Of a stretch of DNA of 64,000 bases, positions 34,874 to 44,707 are shown in pieces; the first letter of the stretch is position 1; each line of letters begins with the position of its first letter. The position numbers and the translations under genes are program-made. Origin of the DNA: Corynespora cassiicola (lineage: Eukaryota > Ascomycota > Dothideomycetes > Pleosporales > Corynesporascaceae); assembly GCA_022059125.1 (NCBI GenBank), contig JAEUWY010000015.1, positions 806,001 to 870,000 of the forward strand, written 5' to 3'. The notes beneath the pieces were generated by a model. It searched no databases. It was not told the origin of the DNA and saw nothing but the letters and a program-made list of their open reading frames with translations.

Positions 34874-36955
34874 ATGGCAAAGGACAAAAAGAAGTCTGGA
34901 GACAAAAAGGCACTTAAGGCAGCCAAGGCGGCCAAAGCCGAGAAAAAGGCAGGCAAGAAGGATAAGAAGTTAGCGGCGAAGAATAAGGACGTCGACTCGG
35001 ATGCCGAGTCCGTAGACCTCGATGCTGTCCTGGCGCAGTATGCAAAAGAGCAGGAGCAGTACAATGCTATCACCGAAGAGGTTTCTGAGCCACCATCCGC
35101 CAGGTCATCCAGCACCTTGCTCGCGAGCCCGGCAAACGAAAATGAACTGTTCATGTTTGGTGGTGAATACTTCAACGGAGCTACCGCGCAGTTTTATAAC
35201 GACCTCTTCGTATATAATGTCAAGCAGGACGTCTGGAAGAAGGTAACAAGTCCTAATTCGCCGTTGCCAAGATCGGGTCACGCATGGTGCAGAAGCGCAA
35301 ATACGAGAGACATTTACCTCTTTGGCGGAGAATTCAGTTCGCCGAAGCAGGGTACTTTTTACCATTACAACGATTTCTGGAAGTTGGACCCCTCATCGAG
35401 AGAATGGACTCGTATTGAAAGCAAGGGCAAGGCCTCCAGTCCACCCGCCAGAAGCGGACACAGAATGGTGGGCTTCAAGCAGTACATCATCTTATTCGGA
35501 GGTTTTCAGGACACTTCGGCGACTACCAAGTACCTCAACGACTTATGGATCTACGACTGCGTGAATTTTGTATGGCACACCCCCAAGCTGCAGTCTGCCC
35601 GTGCAGTCCCCGATCCACGATCGAGCTTTACGCTGCTACCACACGATCAGGGAGCCGTCATCTACGGTGGTTACTCTCGTGTCAAGATTGCTGCAGGAGG
35701 AAACAAGCAGCAGCAACAAGGAAAAGGAAAGAAGGGTGGAGGTGGTGGTGGTGGGCCCTCCTCTCGCATGGTATTGAAACCCAAGGTCCACGAAGACACC
35801 TGGTTCCTGCGCATTACTCCGCCCCCGTCAGACCAACCTTCTACGACCCTACCGACCGTATCATGGGAACGACGAAAACGCCCTGCGAATCCGCCAAACC
35901 CACCTCGTGCTGGTGCAACAATGGCATTCCACAAAGGCCGCGGTATCCTCTTTGGTGGTGTGCACGACGTAGAAGAGAGTGAAGAAGGCATCGATTCCGA
36001 ATTCTTCAACCAACTTTTCGTTTGGAACATTGAGCGGAACCGCTACATGCCGCTCAACCTCCGCCGACCAAAAGCCAATGCCAACAAGCGCGCCGCTCAG
36101 CAAGTCAACGTCAGCCGCCGTGGACGCGCAAAGGCAGATGAGGAGGAACTGCTTGCTAACCTCAAAGCTTTGGAAATGAAAGCAGGCGGAAATGCATCGC
36201 CAGATTCGGACAGTGACGATGAAAAGGAGAAGGAGGAAGAGGAAGAAGAGGTCACCCGAGTCGAGAAACCGCGCATCTTCGAGTTCCCGCATCCCCGCTT
36301 CAACGCTTCTCTGACAGTGCAAGCCGATACTCTATACATTTATGGAGGCACTTTTGAAAAGGGAGACCGCGAATTCACATTCGACGAGCTTTATTCAGTC
36401 AACTTGAACCATCTTGACGGCGTTGTTGAGATTTTCAGACGTGAGCTTGAAGACTGGCAAGGCAGTGAAGACGAAGCCGACTCTGACGAAGAAGACGAAG
36501 AATACTCTGACGACGAAGAGGAAGAGGAGGAAGGCGATGAAGAGAAATCATCGCTCGCATCTCCCGTTTCCACGGCCCCGACCAGCTTGCTCAACTCTCC
36601 GGTCGTCTCGAAGGAGAACCCTGAAGAAGACGTGGGCACAACTGAGGAGATATCAGCTCTCACAGATGGGCTGCCTCACCCACGGCCGTTTGAGTCGCTG
36701 CGTGAATTTTATGCTAGAACTTCCGAGGCCTGGCAGAACCTGATCATCGACGAACTGAGCAGGACATACAAGGGTGATGAGAAGACGCCAAAAGAGATCA
36801 AGAAGATGGCTTTTGAAAGGGCCGAAGAGAAGTGGTGGGATTGTAGGGAGGAGATTCGTGCTTTGGAAGATGAACAGGAAGCTGCTGGTATTGGCGAGGT
36901 GGTCAGTCTTGCGGATAAGGAGGGGGCCACTGCGGGTGCTGGAAGGCGCAGATAG
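34874..36955 (+). CDS. Kelch-repeat protein with DUF4110, KLHDC4/Kel3 type
   Basis: 693 residues, no intron. Lys/Ala-rich N terminus (KKALKAAKAAKAEKKAGKKD). Kelch repeats follow: LFMFGGEYFN, DIYLFGGEFSS, YIILFGGFQDTS, AVIYGGYSRV, GILFGGVHDVE and TLYIYGGTFEKG, one per blade, as expected of a six-bladed propeller. Between blades 4 and 5 lies a Gly/Gln-rich insert (KQQQQGKGKKGGGGGGG), and acidic low-complexity stretches lie around residues 440-455 and 530-560. The C-terminal block RPFESLREFYARTSEAWQN to EEKWWDCREEIRALE is DUF4110. This order matches human KLHDC4 and yeast Kel3, of poorly known role. The start is the first ATG after a short leader. Confidence 0.9.
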   Translation: MAKDKKKSGDKKALKAAKAAKAEKKAGKKDKKLAAKNKDVDSDAESVDLDAVLAQYAKEQEQYNAITEEVSEPPSARSSSTLLASPANENELFMFGGEYFNGATAQFYNDLFVYNVKQDVWKKVTSPNSPLPRSGHAWCRSANTRDIYLFGGEFSSPKQGTFYHYNDFWKLDPSSREWTRIESKGKASSPPARSGHRMVGFKQYIILFGGFQDTSATTKYLNDLWIYDCVNFVWHTPKLQSARAVPDPRSSFTLLPHDQGAVIYGGYSRVKIAAGGNKQQQQGKGKKGGGGGGGPSSRMVLKPKVHEDTWFLRITPPPSDQPSTTLPTVSWERRKRPANPPNPPRAGATMAFHKGRGILFGGVHDVEESEEGIDSEFFNQLFVWNIERNRYMPLNLRRPKANANKRAAQQVNVSRRGRAKADEEELLANLKALEMKAGGNASPDSDSDDEKEKEEEEEEVTRVEKPRIFEFPHPRFNASLTVQADTLYIYGGTFEKGDREFTFDELYSVNLNHLDGVVEIFRRELEDWQGSEDEADSDEEDEEYSDDEEEEEEGDEEKSSLASPVSTAPTSLLNSPVVSKENPEEDVGTTEEISALTDGLPHPRPFESLREFYARTSEAWQNLIIDELSRTYKGDEKTPKEIKKMAFERAEEKWWDCREEIRALEDEQEAAGIGEVVSLADKEGATAGAGRRR

Positions 36956-37746
36956 GCCTCTGACGAGGGTCTCGCTGTACTCTTCGCAGACTATTAGTAC
37001 AAGCTCTGTTTGCCTACTCTATGGCTGGCTGATTAAAGTTATGAGGTGTTCAATCGGGCAGCTAACCATGTATTCGCCGGGCCAATCACATATTATCTTT
37101 TCGTCTCATCTCGACTCGAACGCAACCAAATCCCTTCCTATTGTTCCCTATTCTAAGGTCAGCGCATTCAAACAGACCTATTGTAACTCACATCTTTTGC
37201 TGTTTCAATGCCGATATCGCAACTTACTCTCTCGCCTTCACCGCCGCTTTCGCCTCGCACGAGGTACCTTGTGTGTGACAGCTGCCTATTCGCATTTGCT
37301 TCACTCACAGCCGCTTGCTTTCGATACAATATCACCACAATAGGGTACTCTTCTATTGTTTCTTCCGAATACACCTCATTCCTTCTATACTCTATTGTTA
37401 AGAATGCGATATAAGGTTGCCTGCCCGCTCTCGAGTTGAGATCTTTTTCCTTTTTGACTTGGACCCTTTTGCTCCCGACCAACTTTCGACTAGCCTACAA
37501 CCTATACTGCAGCTGAAGTCCAGCACTTGGCTCCTTGGATTTCATCTAGCTACTTCGCGATTGTCACAGAGCAGGCCCAGGTATTCTCTAGTTCCGATAT
37601 CGCACACTTCTATCCTGACGGTTTTGACAGGCTATCGCAATTCAAGTCATCCATCACGGTGCTTGAAGCCTGTGACATTGCTAAATATGTTTTAACATTC
37701 AAACAAACGGAATAAAAACTGGGTTCGGGTTCACTTGGCTTACACT
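36956..37746. other. Intergenic before the second RING gene
   Basis: About 790 bp. Holds the Kelch 3' region and the RING B promoter. No open frame has a signature. Pyrimidine-rich runs occur at 37225-37260 and 37430-37470. Confidence 0.35.
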
Positions 37747-39072
37747 ATGGCGGGTGTACTAGGCACCTCCACTCCTCCTGAACTTGGTGCCTACGATTCA
37801 CATCAAAGAGTTATTCCCGCTGGCATCGTCCAACGTGCACGCGACCACTACGAGCGGCTCAGTTCCAACCAGCCCATGCTGCCGAATGACAGTGAGCTCT
37901 TGCATCGTGTCTTGTGCAATCTAGACGATCTCTTGAATCGCGGCCAGTCATACACCCATCGTCTTCGGGGAGCAGAGATGCTTACCCTCTCTACGATTCC
38001 ACCCGCCCTCATCCCTTTCCTTCGTGCCCACGACGAATTTAGTGGTGCACTCCGCCTTTCTCAGCTTCGTGCAGTCAGAGCTATGGAGAATCAGACAATG
38101 GACACCTTCACCCGGATTCAGGTTGTCTTTGAATACCTACGGAACCAGTACGGCATGAATGTCGTGCACGGCAACCGAGCAATGGAAGGCTACATGGCCA
38201 TGTCCACATCGTCTTTCTTTCACCATGAAATCAACCGTCTGGCCGTCATTTTGAAGCTCGAAATCGTGAAAATCCTTGAACAGGTGGAAGATTTGGCGTC
38301 AGAAAACCAGTTGGTCCAAGCCCCAATGGAGGACGTTGAGCTGGAGAATGTCGGTCCCGACCACAATGTCGACGATTTTGGCTTCACAGTTCCAGACCTG
38401 GACAACCCCACCATGGACGACTCATTATCTGTCTATTCAGGACCGGAATACTCAGCAACGAGCCCATCCTCACTTATTCCCGGAATCTCCACCCCTCCCG
38501 CTCTGGAACCCGACACTTCCGACACTTCTTCTGGCTCCGACGACAAACCCCCAACCCCATCTCGGCTCGACGACCGCGACCCATCAGTTCGCTGCTGCAT
38601 TTGCCTTTGCAGGTACACGTCGCCCGACCACCCCGCCCTCGTACTGACTCACTGTGGCCACACTGTCGGAAAGCCCTGTCTCGCCGCTTGGCTCAACTCC
38701 ACAGCTCGGAATGCAAACACTTGCCCGCACTGCCGCGCAGAGCTCTGCTCGCGCCGTGCCCTGCGCCCCGTCCAAGCGCAGCATTCCCCACGCAACGATC
38801 CTCTGCTGAATTACCTAACGCACCGCCTCGACATGGCAGGACACATGCTGGGCGAGATGGCGGTGCTATACGGCCTGGTGTATGGGTTCGAGCGACGGAT
38901 CTACTGGTTCCACAATGCGGTGCGGTTGGTGAATGAGCGGTTGTTCAATGAGGGGGTGGGATTCGTATTTGTTGATGATGGGGAGGTGGTGGAGGGGGTT
39001 GGAGGTTTGCACCATCAGCTGGGGTGGAGGTTGAGGAGGGCGGATTGGAGGACGAATGAGTTTTTGGACTAG
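37747..39072 (+). CDS. RING-finger protein, fungal-specific, paralogue B
   Basis: 441 residues, no intron. The annotated frame can be extended to 37735 only with TTG, so ATG at 37747 is used. N-terminal 190 residues are helical and of unknown fold; then ELENVGPDHN, an acidic Ser/Thr/Pro-rich linker, and a RING at about 283-335: CCIC, CGHTVGKPCLAAWL and CPHC. As in the first RING gene (27894), the fifth ligand position is Gly and the Cys falls at His+6. The C terminus has NEGVGFVFVDDGE, in outline like RRVGFALVF there. The shared LENVGPDH box, RING spacing and tail argue for an old tandem-type duplication 10 kb apart. Likely E3 ubiquitin ligase; substrate unknown. Confidence 0.75.
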   Translation: MAGVLGTSTPPELGAYDSHQRVIPAGIVQRARDHYERLSSNQPMLPNDSELLHRVLCNLDDLLNRGQSYTHRLRGAEMLTLSTIPPALIPFLRAHDEFSGALRLSQLRAVRAMENQTMDTFTRIQVVFEYLRNQYGMNVVHGNRAMEGYMAMSTSSFFHHEINRLAVILKLEIVKILEQVEDLASENQLVQAPMEDVELENVGPDHNVDDFGFTVPDLDNPTMDDSLSVYSGPEYSATSPSSLIPGISTPPALEPDTSDTSSGSDDKPPTPSRLDDRDPSVRCCICLCRYTSPDHPALVLTHCGHTVGKPCLAAWLNSTARNANTCPHCRAELCSRRALRPVQAQHSPRNDPLLNYLTHRLDMAGHMLGEMAVLYGLVYGFERRIYWFHNAVRLVNERLFNEGVGFVFVDDGEVVEGVGGLHHQLGWRLRRADWRTNEFLD

Positions 39073-39989
39073 GGGGTGAGAGGGTGGGTGAAAGCTATGG
39101 GGTGGATCATTTATCGTAATATTGCCAGGTGCGATATTTGTGCTGGATTTCTCGGATGCATTTCTTGCTATACGACATTTGCATTCTTAGAGCATTTGGG
39201 TGGGGTCGACATCCGCGTTGGCATTATCACCACATGTGGTGATGCTTTGCGCTTACTATATTTATTTTCAGAGCGATCGTGTCGCCTGCGGGTCGTCGCG
39301 GTTACACGAGATATTTCTTCCTGCTATATACTCTTTTCAGTTTTTATCGACTCTTTATATGCATGCATGAAGTGCACGCTAAATGGAATATTTATCTAAA
39401 GCAGATGCTCATTCATCCGTGTACCGAGTGCATCCAAACACCCATACAGAATTCTGACGAGGTGGAGGGGTAGAAGTCCAAGCTAAAATAGTCATTTATC
39501 ATAATATTCCTTGCTGTGGTTGATCAAGGGTACAGTCAAATAATGATGAGTATAGAATAACTGCCGGAGTACTTGGCTTTAGGGAGAGAAGATCTTTGAG
39601 TGCTTCTGTTGGGATCACCACCTTATGTTTAATCGGTGAGAAGTATACAAGAGCTATGGATGCCCCAAAGATATAGTAAGGGGTGGTGGCGTTTATGATC
39701 TGAAGTAGTAATATTTAGGAACTTTAGTCTGTTCATATGGGATTATATTATAAATTAGAGGATTTGTTAAGGTTTCTGTTATAAAACTTGACCCACTATA
39801 TACGCACCCCTCTGCACACCTTTTTCCTCAATCATCGGCAGATGCTCGATTAGTCAGCATGCGGCTAGATCATTTTTGTCAGGCCAGCCAATGGCGAGCT
39901 TGCCATATACATATCCATCTCTTTCTTTATGGGACTCAAGAGCTTGGCTCAGGCTAATGGTTCTTCTTGATGAAAATGATGATACAGCT
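39073..39989. other. Intergenic, degraded
   Basis: About 900 bp, moderately AT-rich, with no family signature in any frame. It leads into the kinase pseudogene. Confidence 0.35.
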
Positions 39990-41372
39990 GCAGAGGCCCA
40001 AAAATAGGTGGGGTCACCTTTTTGGCCTTCCATACGCTAAAGTGGTCACCACGGCGAGACCAAGATCAAGACGCCCTCGTATCACATCCGTCAAAAATAC
40101 CTTGCTGTATAAACCTAGTTCTAGCCCATCATTTTCGACTGCTTTTGATAATGAACCGATTGAATACAAGTGGGTTAACGGGGTTGAGCGGTTAGACTTG
40201 TATGAACCCGGCGGTTAGCACCCAGTAATGCCCGACGATGTTTTGGTTACACGGTACCGCATAGTCGACAAATTAGGATATGGGGGTTATTCTACCATTT
40301 GGCTTGCCCGCGATGATCAGCTTAGACGTTATACTGCCATCAAAGTGGGCGTCTCCAACCCATCAGTTCCTCAACGCGAATCCCATATTGGACACACCCT
40401 GTCTCAACACAGACCGGCATCACCATCAAGCTATTCAAGAAATGAACTTGCACCAAGTCTCCTGAACTAATTCAAAATCCAAGGCTCAAATGGAACCCAC
40501 ACATATTACGCCACGGCTCCCGCGCAAGGAAATCTCAAGGAAGCATCATTTAGTCGTCTATTTCCGATTAGGGTCGCTCGTGCATTGGCCGCTAAACTGG
40601 GTATTGCCGTATCTTATGTTCATTCGAAAGGAATCATTCACGGGGGTAGGCTTTGATTATCTGATCCCCATAACAGGTTTAACAGACTGATCCCATATAC
40701 AGATATCCATCTACGAAATGTACTAACCAAACTTCCGTCCACTTTTGATGACCTTTCAATCGAGCAGTTCAGGGAAAAATACGGTAAGCCAGAAATGGAA
40801 CCCATACGCCGTGTCGACGGAAAACCACTTACTGCTCATGTGTCCCCACAAGCGGTACTGCCTCTATATCTCGGCAAGATTGCAATACACCCGCAGCTAA
40901 GAGAGCGCCAGAAGCATTGTTCGAGCTAGATACGCCCTTGCCGTATGCATCAGATATATGGAGTCTGGGGACCGCGATATGGGAAATTATGGGCATGAAG
41001 TTCATCTTTGGCGAGGAGGAAACGGTAGACGAGATCGTGGCTCAGCAAATTGATGTTTTGGGCACACAGGATTTTCCAGCGGCATTGCGTAAGCAGTAGG
41101 AGAGATCATCCACTAGCGAAGAGAACGATAATGAAGATCTTCCGCGCCGGCCCACAGGCGATCGAGAGACATGGCCTCCTCTCGAACAGGCTTTTGAGGA
41201 ATTAGTGCAAAAGTATAGGAGGAAGCGGGAAGAGCTTGGAATCCTTGGGGAGGATGAAACGAGAGCATTCCATGATCTAATGCGAGGTATGCTCAGGTTT
41301 CACCCTGAAGACTGATTGAAAATACATGAGATTCTTAGATCTGAGTGGATTATTGGATGGGCTTTGCCTGAG
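39990..41372 (+). pseudogene. SRPK-like protein kinase pseudogene
   Basis: Reads as a fungal SRPK-like kinase but is dead. Preserved blocks: YKWVNGVERLDLYEPGG, RYRIVDKLGYGGYSTIWLAR (glycine loop), IKVG (lysine), FKIQGSNGTHTYYAT, LAAKLGIAVSYVHSKGIIHG then DIHLRNVL across an intact-looking intron (GTAGG at 40654 to a CAG acceptor), LPSTFDDLSIEQF, ASDIWSLGTAIWEIMG and LMRGMLRFHPED. In-frame stops fall at 40216-40218 (TAG after GG), 40468-40470 (TAA), 41097-41099 (TAG) and at LRFHPED (TGA). The stretch that should hold the DFG activation segment is missing between LYLGKI (about 40883) and KRAPEALFELD (about 40903), together with a frame change. SRPK enzymes phosphorylate SR splicing factors; fungi often carry many accessory copies. 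Confidence 0.85.
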
Positions 41373-42034
41373 TAGAACTGGAAGATTGGGCATGGAAATG
41401 AATGAGAAAGTAGTAGTGGTGGCCAGAATCCGAGATCTAAATACCGAGCTAACCCTATTTCAAAATCATTGTAGAATCCTCACCCGTGTCTACTTGAGGG
41501 TATGTCTAGTAAAAGACTAATTTCTCTCGTATGGATTAATTTCGGGAATTTCTTTATTTTAGAAAAAATAAGAAAAGGCTTTTGCTTCTGTGGCAGCAGA
41601 ACGCGCTATCGCATTAGCGAAACAGGCCCAAAAAAGCCAAAAACATACGACAGCGGGTATTCGCTAGTGGTCACCCACCTAACTACTAATCCACCGGTAC
41701 ATTGCTTGAGTTCAGCTGAGCGAACGGGAAGCTCTATTTTCAATGTCCTATGGTCGTATGTGCTTATCAACGCCAGCAAATAAATATATATTCATGGTGC
41801 CCATTTCGCGAGGATTCAGTTATACATCAGATCAGAGTGAATTATATCTCACGCCTACCTCGTAATGATGGTTCTTCAGACGTTGATATATTTCAAGCAA
41901 CTCATAGTATTTCAATCAGACGGCTAATAGATAAATCGAAGTTTAAGGTGGCGTGGTATGTAATTGGCTCACATACTATGTCGCTCTATATGCCCAACAG
42001 TCGATCCCTCCACATCTTCGACAACTTGTTCTAC
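41373..42034. other. Intergenic, no recognisable gene
   Basis: About 660 bp of mixed composition. Open frames are short and without signatures. Nothing recognised. Confidence 0.3.
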
Positions 42035-42300
42035 TTAATGGTACAAATATCCCCCAGCACCAGTTATCGTAGCAGTCACGACACTTTCGTCGTACACCCC
42101 TGTGGCTTTTACAACAAGCCCCTCTTCGTCGAACTCAAAGAAGAGTGTGCTCCTCATTCTGACCAAAGCACCCTCTTTGGCCTTAATATCCATGTATTCC
42201 TTCCCTGTGGCGCCTGCCAGACATAATCCACGGCTCCGAACGTCTCCTCTACTAAAACATCGAAATCGTGAAAGAGTCTATCAGGGAAGGGTCAAACCCA
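42035..42300 (-). pseudogene. Possible NTF2/SnoaL-like gene remnant
   Basis: On the minus strand a frame entering at 42236 reads LCLAGATGKEYMDIKAKEG, ALVRMRSTLFFEFDEEGL, VVKATGVYDESVVTA and ends GAGGYLYH at a stop at 42035. The alternation of strands and the LFFEFDEEGLV-K-T-VYDE block look like the C-terminal half of a SnoaL/NTF2-like fold. About 50 bases upstream, FHDFDVLVEETFGAVDYV is open in another frame, so a frameshift or an unresolved intron separates them. There is no start codon upstream in a joined frame. I treat it as a fragment; the family call is tentative. Confidence 0.35.
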
Positions 42301-42411
42301 ATACTATTGTATTGCGTATCCAGTAGGATGGATGATACATGTGTGATCTTAAACAAGTTAGTGTGGCACCGCCGAACTTCTTTATAAACCACAATTCTGC
42401 CGTCTTTCAGC

Positions 42412-43163
42412 ATGCATCTTGAGCAAGAAATGACTGTGCAGGCTCTCAAAGTCACGGCACTCGTTCCATCCAAGGCCATCATCCTTTATGGGTCTGTGGA
42501 TGAGCGAGTACATACTACTGTTTTGACCGAACGCATTGCCACCAAGACCTTCGATGCCATCCATCGATGCCTAGTCTTCAAAGCAATATTTGATGGAAAG
42601 GAGGCCGTTGTCAAGATCTGGGAGGTCAGTGAAACCCCGGCGGGAAAAGAAATGCTCGAAATGTAAGCCAAGCCACCTTCCCTGATTAGTTTCGGACAAT
42701 GGCTTTCTGACTGCTATGATGCAGGTATACCAATGGAAGGGATGCACTCAATCTCATGGCCGACACATGCCTCACTCCCACAGTACTATTTGATGGATTT
42801 TATCCCGCACAAAACTTTCAACTCGAGGCAAAGGCATTAATTATGGAGTGGCGAGCTGGAAGCCGACTGCGGTCATGTTGGACATCGCTTTCTCCGCAGC
42901 ACAAAGACGAGGTTCGTGCTGCGCTACTACAGTTCTTTGTCATATCCCTTAGTAGGGGGATATATCATGACGATTTGAGACACCTACGCAACACGCTTTG
43001 GGAGCAAGAAAGAAAAAACTTGACAATACTGGATTTCGAGCTGGTGGGGCTCAAGTGGAGTGGGCGTCGCACAAGTGATGTGGTGCAGGCGGTTGCTGTT
43101 CAAGAAACGGATATGATCTTAAATGCAGCAGCTCAGCTTGATGCCAATGACACTGGAGTTTAA
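42412..43163 (+). CDS. Small kinase-like protein (fungal, degenerate catalytic loop)
   Basis: Two exons (42412-42662, 42725-43163; donor GTAAGC, acceptor CAG) close to 229 residues. It reads like a shortened, highly divergent protein kinase-fold protein: KAIFDGKEAVVKIWE (strand pair with the ATP-site lysine), GIYHDDLRHLRNTLW (catalytic-loop-like HxDLRxxN) and LTILDFELVGLKWSG (metal-loop-like, DFE instead of DFG). There is no glycine-rich loop and little of the C-lobe, so it is about half the size of a normal kinase domain. Such short kinase-like proteins are common in fungal accessory regions. Activity cannot be predicted. It lies 1 kb from the SRPK pseudogene but is not a copy of it. Confidence 0.65.
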
Positions 43164-43611
43164 TTGTCTTCTTATTCATATAGATAGAGACTTCCATAGC
43201 TCTGGTATCGTTGTTCAAATGAACTCCACGTTCCATAATTCTGTAAAACAGCTATTTATATTCTTGTGATTTTATCTTTAAGACTAGATACCATAAAATA
43301 TGGGAGCTGATCATTAACTGAAGATATTGAATAAAAACTGAATTCATCACAACTATAGGGATTGCAAATGGAATATCAGAATAAACAGAACTTTCTGTGT
43401 TACTTCGTGCTTATAGATCACCTTATTTCAGAGAATGACAGGCAATAAAAGCAAAGGTTAAACCTAAAGAGTGTCCAAGATACAAAGGAAATCCTTCTTC
43501 TCGTCTGTATTTTGCAATTCAAAGTCCTTACTCAAAAGTATAATATTGACTAGTTAGTCTCATTTATCTTTGAGGCCTAGAAATTTAGTTAGTACATGGA
43601 TTTGACGGTTT
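43164..43611. other. Intergenic, AT-rich
   Basis: About 450 bp, visibly AT-rich, between converging 3' ends. No gene seen. Confidence 0.35.
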
Positions 43612-43947
43612 TCAGATGTATAACCTACTGAACGAGAATGAAGCAGCATTATGAGGGCGATCATCTCTCAATCCTGCAGCTTCCCCAGGAGCACCAGAGT
43701 TCCAGATAAGCCACGGCTTCTCGGCCGGGTTGTTAGGGTTGGGCTTCCAGGTAGACCAAGGCTTCTTGGAATCACCTTCAACGGTACTGTTCATTTCTTG
43801 AGCGAGCCTAATATAATACGATCAGACTCAGATCTTTTGGGGAAAAGATAATAAGGGGATAACGAATACTCGCCATTTCTTCCATGGTTGTTCCTGAGAA
43901 TTCTCTTTTTGTCTCTCTTGTGGGGTAGCAGTGTTTTCGGAAGACAT
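43612..43947 (-). CDS. Small protein, 89 aa, GC-AG intron, unknown function
   Basis: Exon 1 (43947-43874) starts ATG and encodes MSSENTATPQERQKENSQEQ then PWKKW. Exon 2 (43807-43612) continues LAQEMNSTVEGDSKKPWSTW and KPNPNNPAEKPWLIWNSG. They join in frame only if the intron (43873-43808, 66 bp) begins GC: the sequence at the donor is TG-GCGAGT, and no GT donor nearby gives the right phase. The product is hydrophilic, Trp/Pro-rich, with a repeated P-W-x-x-W theme (PWKKW, PWSTW, PWLIW) at spacings of about 22 and 15 residues. There is no signal peptide or membrane segment. I recognise no family. Regulatory context is unknown; the promoter faces the oxidase gene. Confidence 0.6.
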
Positions 43948-44707
43948 GGTGTACTAGCTAATTGCTATGCAGCCAAGTTTACAAGAAATTGATGTATAAA
44001 TGATAATGTGGAAGAACGACAGGGAATGGCTGCTGGGCGGATGTTGAGAAAATCGTCGCTTCTGTTCATTTATACTATATGCCTAGCATAGGCCCTTGAA
44101 TCTCGAGGCTTATATGATACAAAGAGTCCAGTACGATAAGTTCAGATGATGACTTGGTTATTTTCAGGGTTCCCCACCTTCTGCTTATTCAGCCTCCCAT
44201 TGAATTCATGCTGCGCATCTCCATTGACGACAAATTAGGCAGATTTACAGATCCTGGACGACTTCTAAATGAGTATCGAATAAAGCATCGCTACAAAGCC
44301 GAGATTGCATGTGACCAATATCTTCAAAGACGATTTATTCCTGCCTGTAGAGTCTCTTCTTCGACGCTTATCATGGCAATGCCGCTTTATATGCAGGGGG
44401 CTTGGATCGGCTTGTTAAATAAAGAATTCAATCAGTTTCATCTCCGAAAAAATGAAGATCGTGGCGCGAAACAATAAGGGCTTGTTATGGATCAGTGTGG
44501 AGGGCTGAGGCGTAGTAACGGACGATTGTCTGATCGGTATGATTGCTATTTGATTGTACAATCTTCTCAAGGGAGACCACAAAACCAGATTCTCTGATCG
44601 GTGTAATGCTGCTTCAACCCAGGTATCCTTGGTCCTACAAAAATAATCTTCTTAACTCGTTTCCTGTCACAATTCTTTTAGTCTACAGAAAATCATCTTG
44701 AGGAACC
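43948..44707. promoter_or_regulatory. Divergent promoter region, small protein / CmcJ-like oxidase
   Basis: 760 bp between opposed starts. The open frame at 44154-44477 has no signature. No TATA box or operator is evident. Confidence 0.4.
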
